A stretch of DNA of 64,000 bases, from the NCBI RefSeq assembly GCF_014653275.1, contig NZ_BNAL01000001.1:62001-126000 (forward strand), written 5' to 3'. A program made the translations under genes and the position numbers. A model generated the notes under the pieces. The model was given only the letters and a program-made list of their open reading frames with translations. It had not been told where the DNA came from and ran no database searches. How positions within the stretch are numbered: position 1 is the stretch's first letter; each line of letters starts with the position of its first letter. Shown here piece by piece: positions 18,688 to 28,054 of this stretch. This DNA is from Deinococcus piscis. Its GTDB lineage: Bacteria; Deinococcota; Deinococci; Deinococcales; Deinococcaceae.

Positions 18688-20469
18688 TCAGTTTGTGCCC
18701 GTCAGCGGCCAGACGAGAGGCACGATCAGGAGTGTCAGGGCAAAGGTCAACACCGAGAGCCCCCCACCCACACGCAGGAAATCAGCAAAGCGGTAGTGGC
18801 CTGGGCCGTACACCAACATGCAGCTGGGCTCCAGCGGAGTGAGATAGGAGTTGCTTGCGGCCAGCGCAACAGTCACCGCAAATGGCCGGGGGTCGTAGCC
18901 CAGCGCACTGGACACGCCCACCGCCAGCGGCAGCATGACCAGCGCCGCCGCTTGGTTGCTCATGGGCTGGGTGAGCAGCAGGGTAAAGATGTAGACGCCC
19001 GCCAGTGCTCCCAGCCCGCCCAGAGGCTCCAGCACCCCGGCCAGCCAGCCAGCAATCAGTTCGGCGGCACCGCTCGACTGAAAAGCCCCGCCAAAAGCCA
19101 GCATGGCGGCCACCAGCACCAGTACCGGCCACTCAATGGCGCGGTAGGCCTCGTCTGGGCTGAGCAGCCGCAGCGCCAGCGCGAGGGCCACTGCCGCAAT
19201 CAGCGCCGTAACCAGCGGCACCACACCCAGGCCCGACAAGACCAGTGCGCCCACAAATAACCCTGCCGCCAGGGGAGCTTTGGAGCCGTCACGCTGCTGC
19301 TCGGTCAGGTCGGCCAGTACGGCGAAGGTATCGCCCAGGCTACGCAGGCGGGTTTCGGTGCCCTGAATCAGCAGCACGTCGCCCCCACGGACCCGCAGGC
19401 TACCCAGGCGCTCCAAGGTCTTCTCGCGGCGGTGCAGGGCCAGCACGCTCAGGCCGTAGCGCTCACGAAAGCGCGACTCGCGCAGGGTGCGGCCAATCAG
19501 CTCATTGCCAGGCATCACCACCGCTTCCACCAGCCGCACTTCGGACTCCAGGCCACTCAGCGATAGCTTTTCTTTGGAGCGGCTGACCAGGCCTAGAGCG
19601 TCTTTGGCAGCCAGCAACCCTTCGGAATCGCTTTCTACGGCCAGGGTATCGCCCAGTTCCAGGCCAAAGGCCGCGTCCGGAGCGTAGACCGTGCGTCCAT
19701 CACGCCGCACCGCCACCACCGTCAGGCCGTGATCGCGGCCCAGCGCCGCGCCCGCGAGGGTCTGTCCAATCAGGGGGCTGCCTTCAGCAATGGTGAGGTC
19801 GGAGATGTACGCCCGCACCTCCTGTTCCATTTCTGAGTCGCGCTCAGGCAGCAGGCGCGGAGCCACATAAAAGAGGTACAGCAGCCCTGCAATGGCCGCT
19901 GGCACCCCCACCCAGGCCAGCTCGAAAAAGCCCAGGGGCTTGAGGCCCACCTCGGGCAAGAATCCCGAAACCACCAAGTTGGTGCTCGTCCCCACCAAAG
20001 TGATTGAGCCGCCCAGAATAGAAGCGAAGGCCAGCGGCATCATCACCCGGCTGGCAGGGACACCCGTACGCCGCGCCAGGGCATGCATCACCGGCAGAAA
20101 GACGGCTGTGGTGGCGGTATTGCTGGTCACGGTGCTGACCGCCGTGACCCCGCCCAGCAAGCGGCGAATCAGGCCCGCCCCGGACACAGGCGGCTCCGCT
20201 CCCCGGCGGCCAGCAGAGCCCGTCAGCAGCTGCACGATCCAATTGATGACGCCCGTCCGCAGCAGCATCTGCGCCAGCACGAACAGCGCCGCCAGGGTGA
20301 GCACGGTGCGGTCCCCGAATCCTGCCAGGGCTTCGTCGGGGTCCAGCAGGCCAGTCAGCATCAGGGCCGCAATCAGCAGCAGCGCGGTTACGTCCACCGG
20401 AAGCCATTCGGTTGCAAACAAGACCAGCACCAGGGCCAACAGAATCAGGATGATGCTGACAGGTTCCAT
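18688..20469 (-). CDS. SLC13/DASS-type permease with two RCK_C (TrkA-C) domains
   Basis: A 593-residue inner membrane protein. Two blocks of hydrophobic helices (about 1-205 and 400-593) flank two soluble TrkA-C domains, roughly residues 205-290 (DLTIAEGSPLIGQTLAGAAL) and 295-385 (VEAVVMPGNELIGRTLRES). The SNTATTAVFLPVMHAL and STNLVVSGF motifs match ion-transporter/SLC13 permeases that carry anions such as sulfate, dicarboxylate or arsenite using Na+ or H+. The substrate is not readable. TAAACT (complement of 20478-20483) ends 8 nt before the ATG. Confidence 0.87.
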   Translation of the reverse strand: MEPVSIILILLALVLVLFATEWLPVDVTALLLIAALMLTGLLDPDEALAGFGDRTVLTLAALFVLAQMLLRTGVINWIVQLLTGSAGRRGAEPPVSGAGLIRRLLGGVTAVSTVTSNTATTAVFLPVMHALARRTGVPASRVMMPLAFASILGGSITLVGTSTNLVVSGFLPEVGLKPLGFFELAWVGVPAAIAGLLYLFYVAPRLLPERDSEMEQEVRAYISDLTIAEGSPLIGQTLAGAALGRDHGLTVVAVRRDGRTVYAPDAAFGLELGDTLAVESDSEGLLAAKDALGLVSRSKEKLSLSGLESEVRLVEAVVMPGNELIGRTLRESRFRERYGLSVLALHRREKTLERLGSLRVRGGDVLLIQGTETRLRSLGDTFAVLADLTEQQRDGSKAPLAAGLFVGALVLSGLGVVPLVTALIAAVALALALRLLSPDEAYRAIEWPVLVLVAAMLAFGGAFQSSGAAELIAGWLAGVLEPLGGLGALAGVYIFTLLLTQPMSNQAAALVMLPLAVGVSSALGYDPRPFAVTVALAASNSYLTPLEPSCMLVYGPGHYRFADFLRVGGGLSVLTFALTLLIVPLVWPLTGTN

Positions 20470-20550
20470 GTCCGGTCAGTTTAGAGCATTTGGCGGCTTG
20501 TCCAGATGCCCTGTACCGGGCCTAAATCCGTGTCTGCCAGGGCAAAAGCT

Positions 20551-21846
20551 CTAGGGCTTGCCTTCCTCACTGTCCGCTGGGGCCAGAGCTCCTGACGCCG
20601 CTGTCTCAGGCAACCGGGTGGCCAGCACCTGCACAGCGTCGGCTGCGGCCAGCAGAAAGACGGCACCCGCCACACCGACCACCAGCAGCCATAGACCGGC
20701 AGCCACAGAACCATTGAGCAGGTAATAAAGCGTCAGGGCCACCGCTGTGAGCAGCAACAGACCTGCCACCAGCCGCAGCCGGGGCGGCCAGACCCGCAGG
20801 TCCGGTGTGCCCGCAGGGTTCAGCCAGGCCAGCGGCCCACCCGGCGCCTTGCGGCCACCACGCACTGCCGGAGCAGCGCTATGGGCCTCCCCTTCTGGCA
20901 TAGCGGGAGTCATTTCAGTCACGCTGGAAGCGGCTGGCTCGGCTGCCGCAGGGCGCAGCACCGTGGTCTGGGTCTCAGAGGACCGCAGGGCTTCTTCCAT
21001 GCTGACACTGGCAGGACGCTGAACCTGCGCCGGAGCGGTTGAGACGGGAGCGGACTGGACGCGGCGGCTGACGCTGGACGCTGGACTGGGCTGGGATGTT
21101 GGCCTGGGCATGTCTTCCTGGCCCAGCTGGTCTTGAGAGGGCTGGTCTTGAGTGGGCTGGTCTCGAACCGCCTGGACGCTGCTGCCCACTCCAGCTTCCA
21201 GGCCACCTGGCTCAGCCACGGCCTGGGCGGTCTGAGCCTGTTCAGGAGCCTCGGATTCAGGAGACTCTGATTTGGGGGTGTCTAAGTCAGGGGTTTCTGG
21301 GCGGCGCTTAATGACCCGCACCACCGAGCCCAGCCGGTCAGCAAACGTACGGGGGCGCTCATAGGGGGCGTAGGGCTCGAATTCCTCGGTTGGGGCGTCA
21401 GCAGGGGCCGCTGAAGTCACGGGAGCCGGCATAGAGGGTGCTGCCCTGGGCGGGGTCGGGGCAACTGCAGGCTGCGCCCGGGGCACACGCGCAAAAGGAG
21501 AGGGCGGGGCCTCGCCACTCTCGCGCTCCTGCGCCCGCTTGGCCTGGGCCTTGGCGTAGGCGGTAGCGTCACGCACCCGCAGAAAAAAGGGCTGCACCTC
21601 ATCCGGCTCAAAGCCCAGCAGGCTGGCGCTAAGTGCGGTGCCCGCTGGAGTTTCAACCCGCAGGGTACCGCTGTCGTCGCTGTGAATGCGGGTCAGGTCA
21701 CGCAGGCTGACCCGGCGCAGAATCCGGGCGTCACGGTAGAGCAGCAGATCATCTACCAGCACAAAGAAGGCGTCCTCACGGCTGAGGGTGGCTTCGGGCT
21801 TGCTCGTGATGCCCAGTTCTTCCAAGGTCGGCCCTATGCGAGTCAT
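20551..21846 (-). CDS. Membrane protein with disordered centre, unknown function
   Basis: A 431-residue protein. Residues 1-105 look folded (a mixed beta region ending [19 protein letters not shown]). Residues 110-340 are Pro/Ala/Ser/Gln-rich and include [14 protein letters not shown] repeats from a 15-nt tandem unit. Two transmembrane helices follow ([19 protein letters not shown] and [20 protein letters not shown]). No known domain. A TAAGCT hexamer lies 11 nt before the ATG, slightly far for a leaderless start. Confidence 0.72.
   Translation of the reverse strand: MTRIGPTLEELGITSKPEATLSREDAFFVLVDDLLLYRDARILRRVSLRDLTRIHSDDSGTLRVETPAGTALSASLLGFEPDEVQPFFLRVRDATAYAKAQAKRAQERESGEAPPSPFARVPRAQPAVAPTPPRAAPSMPAPVTSAAPADAPTEEFEPYAPYERPRTFADRLGSVVRVIKRRPETPDLDTPKSESPESEAPEQAQTAQAVAEPGGLEAGVGSSVQAVRDQPTQDQPSQDQLGQEDMPRPTSQPSPASSVSRRVQSAPVSTAPAQVQRPASVSMEEALRSSETQTTVLRPAAAEPAASSVTEMTPAMPEGEAHSAAPAVRGGRKAPGGPLAWLNPAGTPDLRVWPPRLRLVAGLLLLTAVALTLYYLLNGSVAAGLWLLVVGVAGAVFLLAAADAVQVLATRLPETAASGALAPADSEEGKP
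21126..21170 (-). repeat. Three 15-nt tandem units inside the 20551-21846 gene
   Basis: GCTGGTCTTGAGAGG, GCTGGTCTTGAGTGG, GCTGGTCTCGAACCG on the plus strand, encoding the QDQP/QPTQ repeats of the linker on the minus strand. Confidence 0.8.
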
Positions 21847-21910
21847 CGTTGCCGCTCAGCTTAGCAAGCTCTGACGCGGACTTTTGCACGCTACGTTTCT
21901 GCACCCCAAC

Positions 21911-22426
21911 TTAGGAAAGGTCTCTGGCTCCCGTGCGGCGCTCCTGCCAGGCGGCGTAAGCCAGCAGTGCCAAGGGCGGCAGCACGCCTTTGGCCGCATC
22001 GGTCAGAAAGGCGGTCTGTGCGCCCATTCTCCCCAGCTGATCTTGACCAGCGCAGAGAGGGTGAGAAGAGGTCAGAGGGTCGAAAATATAAACTCCTGCC
22101 AGCAGAAGCATCAGCCCCAGCAGCACATACAGCAAGCGCGCCTCGCGCTGACCTCCAGCCTGAGCAACCATGCGGGCCGCTAGTCCTGCAAATAGCGCTA
22201 AGGCCAGCCATGGGAGCGTCCGCCAGGCGACGCCTACACAGGGCACAGACATCACAACACTCAGGAACAGCAGGGAAAGTGGCACCGTCAGACAGGCAAA
22301 CGACAGCGCGTAGGCGGCAGGTCGGCTCAGGCGGACTGGCGCGGCGGGAATACGAAACCCTACCACCAGCCAGAGCGGCAACGCCGCCAACAGCGCGGCG
22401 TAAAAGAGTACATCAGGGAGCGTCAT
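21911..22426 (-). CDS. Small integral membrane protein downstream of comM
   Basis: A 171-residue protein with about five hydrophobic segments (for example VLFYAALLAALPLWLVVGF, AALSFACLTVPLSLLFLSVV read without the intervening Tyr, LLYVLLGLMLLLAGVYIF) and a Cys-containing loop. No family recognised. It starts 9 bp after the comM stop and so is probably transcribed with it. Confidence 0.7.
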   Translation of the reverse strand: MTLPDVLFYAALLAALPLWLVVGFRIPAAPVRLSRPAAYALSFACLTVPLSLLFLSVVMSVPCVGVAWRTLPWLALALFAGLAARMVAQAGGQREARLLYVLLGLMLLLAGVYIFDPLTSSHPLCAGQDQLGRMGAQTAFLTDAAKGVLPPLALLAYAAWQERRTGARDLS

Positions 22427-22435
22427 CCCCGGCCT

Positions 22436-23929
22436 CTAGGCCAGCTCACGCGAGCGGAAGGTCAGCGCTTCGGCAATGTGCGCTTCGGCAATACGCTCCG
22501 ACCCGGCAAGGTCGGCCACCGTCCGGGCCACCCGCAGCACCCGGTCATAGCCGCGTCCAGTGAGGCTCAGCTGCCGCGCCGCTGCCCGCATAAAGTTCTC
22601 GGGGCCGGCGTCCAGGGCCGCGGCCTGCTGCAAGCCCTGTCCCACCAAATCGGCGTTGCGCGCGCCCTGGCGGTGCTGCATCCGCTCACGCGCTGCCAGC
22701 ACCCGCGTGCGGACCTGCGCGGTGCTTTCCCCCTGGGGCGCGCGGGTCAGCTCATCTACCGTCAGGCGCGGCACCTGCACGGTCAGGTCAATCCGGTCCA
22801 GCAACGGGCCACTCAGCCGGGCCTGATAGCGGGTGCGCTGCGCGGACGTGCAGGTACAGGGCCGTTCCGGGTCGCCGAGGTGGCCGCAGGGGCAAGGATT
22901 CATAGCGGCAATCAGCTGAAAACGGGCCGGATACTCCACACTGGCGCGGGCCCGCGAGATGGTCACCCGGCCATCTTCTAGCGGCTGACGCAGGGTTTCC
23001 AGAGCGCGGCGGGAGAACTCCGGGAACTCATCCAAGAACAGCAGTCCCCGGTGCGCCAAGCTCACTTCGCCGGGCTTGGGGATACTGCCCCCGCCAATCA
23101 GGCCAGCGTCGGACACGGTGTGGTGCGGGTGGCGGTAAGGCGCTGCGCCCAGCAGGCCGCCCCGTGTCAGCAGACCTGCCGCCGAGTGAATGCGCGTGAC
23201 TTCCAGCGCCTCGGCGCGGGTGAGCGGGGGGAGCAGCCCAGCGGCGCGGCGGGCCAGCATGGTCTTGCCGCTGCCCGGACTGCCCACCATCAGGAGGTTG
23301 TGACCACCTGCCGCGGCAATTTCCAGGGCCCGCTTGGCGGCGCTCTGGCCCTTCACGTCGGCCAGGTCGGGAGCATTCGGCAGGTCGTCTCCCGGCTGGG
23401 GCGGCTCGGTCAGAGGGAGTGCAGCCTGACCGCTCAGATGCCGCACCGCGTCCAGCAGCGTCCCGGCACCGTAGACCGGCACCTCAATCAGGGCGGCTTC
23501 CTCTGCACTGCCTGCGGGCACCAGCGCGGGCAAGCCCAGCTCAGCGGCCAACAGGGCCAGGTTCACGGCTCCAGCTACGGGGCGCAGCGACCCGTCCAGC
23601 GCCAGCTCGCCCGCACAAATCACTCCGCGCAGAGCCTCCAGCGGCAGTTGCTCCTGTGCGGCCAGCACGCCCAGCGCGATGGGCAGATCGTACAGCGGAC
23701 CTTCTTTGCGCAGGTCGGCGGGGGCCAGGTTCACCGTAATCCGCGCCGCTGGGAATGGCAGTCCAGAGTTGCGGATGGCGGCCCGGACCCGCTCACGCGC
23801 CTCACTCACCGCCTGGTCCGGCAAACCCACCACCATAAAAGACGGCAGGCCCGGCGAAACATCTACTTCAACCTCAACTGGTACGGCATCTACCCCGACC
23901 AGGGCCGCGCTGCGGACGCGGGCTAGCAA
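22436..23929 (-). CDS. comM: ComM/YifB-type Mg-chelatase-like AAA+ ATPase
   Basis: A 497-residue protein with an N-terminal Lon-protease-like domain ([20 protein letters not shown]), Walker [14 protein letters not shown], Walker [11 protein letters not shown], a cysteine cluster ([15 protein letters not shown]) and the C-terminal helical Mg_chelatase_C region. ComM in other bacteria is a branch-migration helicase that helps integrate incoming DNA during natural transformation, a plausible role in a transformable genus. The start appears to be TTG, preceded by AGAGGA. Confidence 0.93.
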   Translation of the reverse strand: MLARVRSAALVGVDAVPVEVEVDVSPGLPSFMVVGLPDQAVSEARERVRAAIRNSGLPFPAARITVNLAPADLRKEGPLYDLPIALGVLAAQEQLPLEALRGVICAGELALDGSLRPVAGAVNLALLAAELGLPALVPAGSAEEAALIEVPVYGAGTLLDAVRHLSGQAALPLTEPPQPGDDLPNAPDLADVKGQSAAKRALEIAAAGGHNLLMVGSPGSGKTMLARRAAGLLPPLTRAEALEVTRIHSAAGLLTRGGLLGAAPYRHPHHTVSDAGLIGGGSIPKPGEVSLAHRGLLFLDEFPEFSRRALETLRQPLEDGRVTISRARASVEYPARFQLIAAMNPCPCGHLGDPERPCTCTSAQRTRYQARLSGPLLDRIDLTVQVPRLTVDELTRAPQGESTAQVRTRVLAARERMQHRQGARNADLVGQGLQQAAALDAGPENFMRAAARQLSLTGRGYDRVLRVARTVADLAGSERIAEAHIAEALTFRSRELA

Positions 23930-24007
23930 GAGCGTCCTCTGGACTGAGCAGGAATCATGCCCGCAGGGTAGAGCATTTCCCTGGGCCGCTCTCAGAACCC
24001 TGAGCGC

Positions 24008-24457
24008 TCAGGCGCGGTGCGAAGAAGGCGCAGCAGGCGGCTGTGGGGCAGGGTCTGCCGGAGTTTCGACCACCGGAGCTACCGCCAGGTCAGAGGCCCG
24101 CAGCGGCTGGGCAGGCTGAACAGATGGAGCCTGAGCCGGGTCAGCAGCCACCTCTCCCGGCACAGCGGAATAGACCACCTGTTCAGCTGGGGCCGGATTG
24201 GGTGCGGGCTGAGCCGGGGCGGCGGCGGGCATGGGTGCGGCCTGAGTGGGCGGGGTGTGCTGGGGCTGCCCAGCCTGACTCTGCGCCGGAGCGTCTTTCA
24301 TGCTCAGCTCCAGCTCGTCCTTGAGGCCCTGAGTGCCGCGCCTGAACTCGCGGATGCCTTTGCCCAGGCTCTTGCCCAGCTCGGGCAGGCGGGTGGGGCC
24401 AAACAACACCAGCGCCACCACCAGGATAAACAGGATTTCCATCGGACCGAGGTTCAT
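24008..24457 (-). CDS. tatA: Twin-arginine translocase subunit TatA/TatE
   Basis: A 149-residue protein. It has the short N-terminal transmembrane helix (MEILFILVVALVLFGPTRLP), the FGP hinge and the amphipathic helix (ELGKSLGKGIREFRRG) of TatA, followed by an unusually long Pro/Ala/Gln tail of about 95 residues. TatA oligomers form the pore through which folded Tat substrates cross; candidate substrates in this window are the dioxygenase at 300-1256 and the hydrolase at 58988-59950. No tatC is adjacent. TACACT (complement of 24465-24470) ends 7 nt before the ATG. Confidence 0.92.
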   Translation of the reverse strand: MNLGPMEILFILVVALVLFGPTRLPELGKSLGKGIREFRRGTQGLKDELELSMKDAPAQSQAGQPQHTPPTQAAPMPAAAPAQPAPNPAPAEQVVYSAVPGEVAADPAQAPSVQPAQPLRASDLAVAPVVETPADPAPQPPAAPSSHRA

Positions 24458-24464
24458 ATCTCGG

Positions 24465-24511
24465 AGTGTAGAGCCTGAATGTTCAGACATTGTAAACGCA
24501 GCCGCTACACT
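24465..24511. promoter_or_regulatory. Divergent leaderless promoter pair
   Basis: Mirror-image boxes: TACACT (complement of 24465-24470) 7 nt before tatA and TACACT (24506-24511) 6 nt before the oxidoreductase gene. The similar surroundings (TACACTCC on both strands) suggest a common promoter type. Confidence 0.6.
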
Positions 24512-24517
24512 CCAGAG

Positions 24518-25948
24518 ATGAGCCTGAAGCCCGCTGGACTGGACGCCGTGGTGGTCGGTGCTGGGCCCAACGGCCTGAGCGCAGCGATTACCCTGGCCCG
24601 CGCCGGGCTGAAGGTGCGGGTCATAGAAGCGCACCACCAGCCCGGCGGTGGCCTGAGCAGCCGCCAGTGGGAAGGCTTTACCTTCGATACCGGCAGCGCC
24701 ATTCATCCGCTGGGCTACGCTTCGCCCGTCTGGCAGCAGTGGCCGCTGCACGCCTTTGGGCTGGACTGGGTGCGCTCACCCGCGCCCTACGCCCACCTGT
24801 GGTGGGATGGCCGGGCGCTGCCGCTGCCGCAAGATCTGGACGCCGCTGCCGCTGTCCTGGGACCGGACGGTGCGCGCTGGCGGGCGCTGTTCGGGCCGCT
24901 GGTGGCGCAGCAAGGCAACCTGCTGGAAGACACGCTGCGCCCACTGCTGCGCCTGCCCCGGCACCCGCTCACCCTGGCCCGTTTTGGGGTGCCCGCCTTG
25001 CTCCCCGCTCCACTGACCGCCAGCCTGCTGTTTCAGACTGCCGAGGCGCGGGCACTGTGGGCGGGACTGGCCGCTCACGTCAATCTGCCGATGATGACGC
25101 CGGGGGTGGGCGCGGCGACCCTGATGCTGGGCACGGCGGCACACGCCGGAGGCTGGCCTTTTCCGCGTGGTGGCGCGCAGGCCCTGGCCGACGCCCTGGC
25201 CGAGTACTTCCGCTGGCTGGGTGGAGAGATTCAGCTGGACACCCGCGTGCAGTCACGGGCGGACTTGCCGCAGGCGCGGGCCGTGCTGGTGGATTCCAGT
25301 CCGGCGGTGGCCCGGCAGCTGCTGAGCCGCTCCACGCCTGGCTATGACGCCTGGCTGTCCCGCTTTCGCTACGGCCTGGGCGCGGTCAAAGTGGACTATG
25401 CCCTGAGCGGGCCGGTGCCCTGGTTGGACCCCGCAGCGGCGCAGGCCGCCACGCTGCACATCGGCGGCAGCCTGCAACAAATTGAGCAGGCCGAGCGGGG
25501 CGCGGCGCAGGGACAGCTGTCTCAGCAGCCCTACTTGCTGGCGGCGCAGCACACCCTCTTTGACCTCAGCCGCGCTCCGCAGGGCGGGCACACCTTCTGG
25601 GTGTACGCGCACGCTCCAGCAGACACCGGAGCCGACTACGCCGACACCATCGAAGCCGCGCTGGAGCGTCTGGCTCCCGGATTCCGCGCCCGGATTCTGC
25701 ACCGCCACGTGACCACGCCCCGCCAGCTCGAAACCTTTAGTCCAGTGTTCGGTGGCGGCGACGTCAACGGGGGCCGCTTCGACCTCACGGGCCTGCTGGC
25801 CCGCCCGGTGCCCACGCCTACGCCCTACCGCACACCTGACCCGCAGGTCTACCTGTGCAGCTCGGCCACGCCACCGGGCGGTGGAGTGCATGGCATGTGC
25901 GGGTATCACGCGGCGCAGGCCGTGCTGAGTGACTTCTCCAGTCAGTAG
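24518..25948 (+). CDS. Phytoene-dehydrogenase-like FAD-dependent oxidoreductase
   Basis: A 476-residue protein with the Rossmann FAD motif [20 protein letters not shown], the acidic strand end [16 protein letters not shown] and a C-terminal [19 protein letters not shown] segment as in the CrtI/phytoene-desaturase superfamily. These enzymes act on carotenoids or retinoid-like polyenes, but many members have unknown substrates. TACACT (24506-24511) ends 6 nt before the ATG. A longer upstream frame was rejected. Confidence 0.87.
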   Translation: MSLKPAGLDAVVVGAGPNGLSAAITLARAGLKVRVIEAHHQPGGGLSSRQWEGFTFDTGSAIHPLGYASPVWQQWPLHAFGLDWVRSPAPYAHLWWDGRALPLPQDLDAAAAVLGPDGARWRALFGPLVAQQGNLLEDTLRPLLRLPRHPLTLARFGVPALLPAPLTASLLFQTAEARALWAGLAAHVNLPMMTPGVGAATLMLGTAAHAGGWPFPRGGAQALADALAEYFRWLGGEIQLDTRVQSRADLPQARAVLVDSSPAVARQLLSRSTPGYDAWLSRFRYGLGAVKVDYALSGPVPWLDPAAAQAATLHIGGSLQQIEQAERGAAQGQLSQQPYLLAAQHTLFDLSRAPQGGHTFWVYAHAPADTGADYADTIEAALERLAPGFRARILHRHVTTPRQLETFSPVFGGGDVNGGRFDLTGLLARPVPTPTPYRTPDPQVYLCSSATPPGGGVHGMCGYHAAQAVLSDFSSQ

Positions 25949-26031
25949 CCTCTCCGGTCAAATGCAGGCGCGGCCCCACCCCGGACAGACCGGCAGGTGA
26001 AGCCGCAGGCAGCGCCCTGAAGCTGCTTTCT

Positions 26032-26316
26032 CTAGAGCCGTTCTTTGAGGCCGGTGGAAATCTTGAAGCGCACCTTTTTGCCCGCAGGAATGGTGATGCG
26101 CTCGGTGGTGCCGGGGCGCACCCCCTGGCGCTGGGCCGTGTGGGAGATGCTGAAGGTGCCCAGCCCAGGCAGGCCCACGGTGCGCCCCTGCTTGAGCGCG
26201 TCCACCATCAGCGACACGGCCACGCTGACCACGTCGCCAGCCTGCTTGCGCGAAAGGTCCGTCTGCTCACTGATATGGGCGGCCAACTCTGCTTTTGCAA
26301 CTTTTTCCTTATTCAT
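26032..26316 (-). CDS. HU-family DNA-binding protein
   Basis: A 94-residue HU with the helical dimerisation half (KAELAAHISEQTDLSRKQAGD), GLPGLGTFSISH, and the DNA-embracing arm RQGVRPGTTERITIPAGKKVRF containing the arm-tip proline. HU bends and compacts DNA. GGAGGAAG precedes the ATG with good spacing, fixing the start, so this protein has no long basic N-terminal tail of the kind described for D. radiodurans HU. It may be a second, tail-less paralogue. Confidence 0.93.
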   Translation of the reverse strand: MNKEKVAKAELAAHISEQTDLSRKQAGDVVSVAVSLMVDALKQGRTVGLPGLGTFSISHTAQRQGVRPGTTERITIPAGKKVRFKISTGLKERL

Positions 26317-26629
26317 AGCTTCCTCCAGCGAAAGCCGCTAGCCCAGAACTCTGAGCCAGGGGGGCAGCTTCCGCGCCAAACCCGCTTTGGGTCGGCCTTA
26401 CATGTGGATATATGGACTTGGTCGAACCTTAGCATAAATGAGGAGAAAGTCACACTCTACCCCTATTTGGAGGGGGCGCTGCTGAGGAAGCACGGCGGAG
26501 GGCATGGCGTCAGCAACCGGGCCAATAAGACGTAGGACCCGTCAGCAGCGACAAGAAGCCGAGTGCCGCCCCTGAACCGCCAGTTGGGTCGTCCAGTGGG
26601 CTGTCTGGCTCTGGTAGCTGCGCCCTGGT
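26317..26629. other. Gene-free stretch upstream of hup
   Basis: 313 bp, more AT-rich around 26400-26470. On the minus strand a TATGCT -10-like hexamer (26431-26436) would give HU a leader of about 110 nt; no convincing -35 was seen. No RNA gene or repeat recognised. Confidence 0.4.
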
Positions 26630-27379
26630 TTACTCGGCAGGGACGTCGGCCCGTTCCGGCAGGGCAATCAGGCGCACACGTCCGCTCAGGCCATCAAAGG
26701 TCCACAGCCGCCCCACCAGCGGCTGACCCACGCCGCCCAGCAGCTTGAGGGCTTCCAGCGCCATCATCTGCCCCACCAGCGCGGGCACTGGCCCCAGCAC
26801 CCCAGCTTCGTCGCAGCTGTCAGCCTGGGCACTCTGCGGTGGGAACAGGTCATGCAGCCGCCGCGCACCCGCAAACACTGTGACCATGCCCGAAGTGCCA
26901 CTCGCCGCGCCCCAAACGCAGGGCACTCCGGCAGCGTGCGCCGCTTCGGCCAGAGCGTAGCGGGTTGCGAGGTTGTCGGTGGCGTCTACCACCAGGCTGA
27001 CACCGTCCAGCAGCTGCGCGGCATTGTCGGCGCTCAGGGCAGGCACCACTTGTGGCCTGACAAAAGGATTGATGGCCTGCACCTGCGCTGCCGCCACCTC
27101 CGCCTTATGGCGGCCCACGTCAGGCGAGCGGAAGAGCAGTTGCCGGTGCAGGTTGCTGACATCCACCGTGTCATGGTCGGAAATCCGCAGCTCTCCTACG
27201 CCTGCCCCCGCCAGCGCTGCCGCCACCGCGCAGCCCAGCCCACCAGCCCCCACCAGCAGCACCCGCGCGGCTGTTATCCGCTCCTGCGCCCCGGCGGCCT
27301 GCCACTCAGGCACCAGCAGCGGACGGCTGTAGCGGCGCAGTTCGGGACGGGAGAGCGGGCGGCCAGGCTTAGAAGACAT
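26630..27379 (-). CDS. ThiF/MoeB/HesA-family adenylyltransferase
   Basis: A 249-residue E1-like enzyme: nucleotide-binding VLLVGAGGLGCAVAAALAGAG, NLHRQLLF, the DATDN motif, and DSCDEAGVLGPVPALVG with the candidate catalytic Cys. It would adenylate the C-terminal glycine of a ubiquitin-like sulfur carrier (ThiS or MoaD) for thiamine, molybdopterin or tRNA thiolation. The two CxxC zinc pairs of classical MoeB are absent. TAGACT (complement of 27386-27391) ends 6 nt before the ATG. Confidence 0.88.
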   Translation of the reverse strand: MSSKPGRPLSRPELRRYSRPLLVPEWQAAGAQERITAARVLLVGAGGLGCAVAAALAGAGVGELRISDHDTVDVSNLHRQLLFRSPDVGRHKAEVAAAQVQAINPFVRPQVVPALSADNAAQLLDGVSLVVDATDNLATRYALAEAAHAAGVPCVWGAASGTSGMVTVFAGARRLHDLFPPQSAQADSCDEAGVLGPVPALVGQMMALEALKLLGGVGQPLVGRLWTFDGLSGRVRLIALPERADVPAE

Positions 27380-27385
27380 GCCCCC

Positions 27386-27456
27386 AGTCTAGGCACTGGC
27401 CCTCCGCACAGCTTTTTGCCAGCACCGTGCTTTCTGCGCAGGCGCAGCGTTACACT
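27386..27456. promoter_or_regulatory. Divergent leaderless promoters (ThiF-like / PlsY-like)
   Basis: TAGACT (complement of 27386-27391) lies 6 nt before the ThiF-like ATG, and TACACT (27451-27456) lies 7 nt before the PlsY-like ATG. Confidence 0.55.
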
Positions 27457-27463
27457 GACCCCC

Positions 27464-28054
27464 ATGTGGCTGCTCGTTTCCCTGCTGTCGTTCCTGCTGG
27501 GTTCACTGGTGGCCGGCATTCTGTACTCGCGCTGGCGCGGCAAGGATATTCGGGGCGCTGATCTCCCGGGTGGCAGCGGCTCGTGGCGGCAATACGGCCC
27601 AGCCGTGGGCATTGGCGTGGCCCTGTTCGACGGCCTCAAGGGCGCACTGGCTGTCGCGCTGGCGGGGTGGCTGATGCCGCAGGACCCAGCCCTGGGCGCG
27701 GCGCTGGCTACCTTTTTTGTGGTGCTGGGCCACTGCTACCCGCCGCTGTTCGGCTGGCGGGGCGGTGGCGGCATCGCCACGCTAATCGGGGCGCTGGCCC
27801 TGGCCGCTCCCCAGGCACTGGTCGGAACCCTGGCCGCAGCCGCCGTGTTTATGCCGCTGTACAAGCTCTTGCTCCAGCGCTCCGTCCAGCTGAATGTGGT
27901 GCCGGTTACAGCGGGAGTGGTGGTGCCAGTGCTGCTGTGGCTGGCCTGGCAGCGGGGCGGCTTCTGGGCAGCGCTGCTGGGCTCACTGGTGATGGGGGTG
28001 CGGGCCGCCCACATGCTGCAGGCCCGCCCACGCCCGCAGGACGGGAGCCAGTGA
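27464..28054 (+). CDS. PlsY-like membrane protein with degenerate active site
   Basis: A 196-residue multi-helix membrane protein recognisable as PlsY (acyl-phosphate:glycerol-3-phosphate acyltransferase) by LLSFLLGSLVAGILYSRWRG-KDIR, LFDGLKGALAVALAG and LGHCYPPLFGWRG. The conserved SGNxGATNxxR loop is replaced by PGGSGSWRQYG, and the GGKGVAT loop by GGGGIAT, so the normal phosphate-binding residues are missing. It is probably a divergent paralogue, with a true plsY elsewhere. TACACT (27451-27456) precedes it, and its stop overlaps the next GTG start (GTGA). Confidence 0.75.
   Translation: MWLLVSLLSFLLGSLVAGILYSRWRGKDIRGADLPGGSGSWRQYGPAVGIGVALFDGLKGALAVALAGWLMPQDPALGAALATFFVVLGHCYPPLFGWRGGGGIATLIGALALAAPQALVGTLAAAAVFMPLYKLLLQRSVQLNVVPVTAGVVVPVLLWLAWQRGGFWAALLGSLVMGVRAAHMLQARPRPQDGSQ

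Noticed and set aside
25990..26036. Possible hairpin GCAGC/GCTGC with TTTCTCT after the oxidoreductase gene
   Set aside because: Only a 5-bp stem; too weak to list as a terminator.
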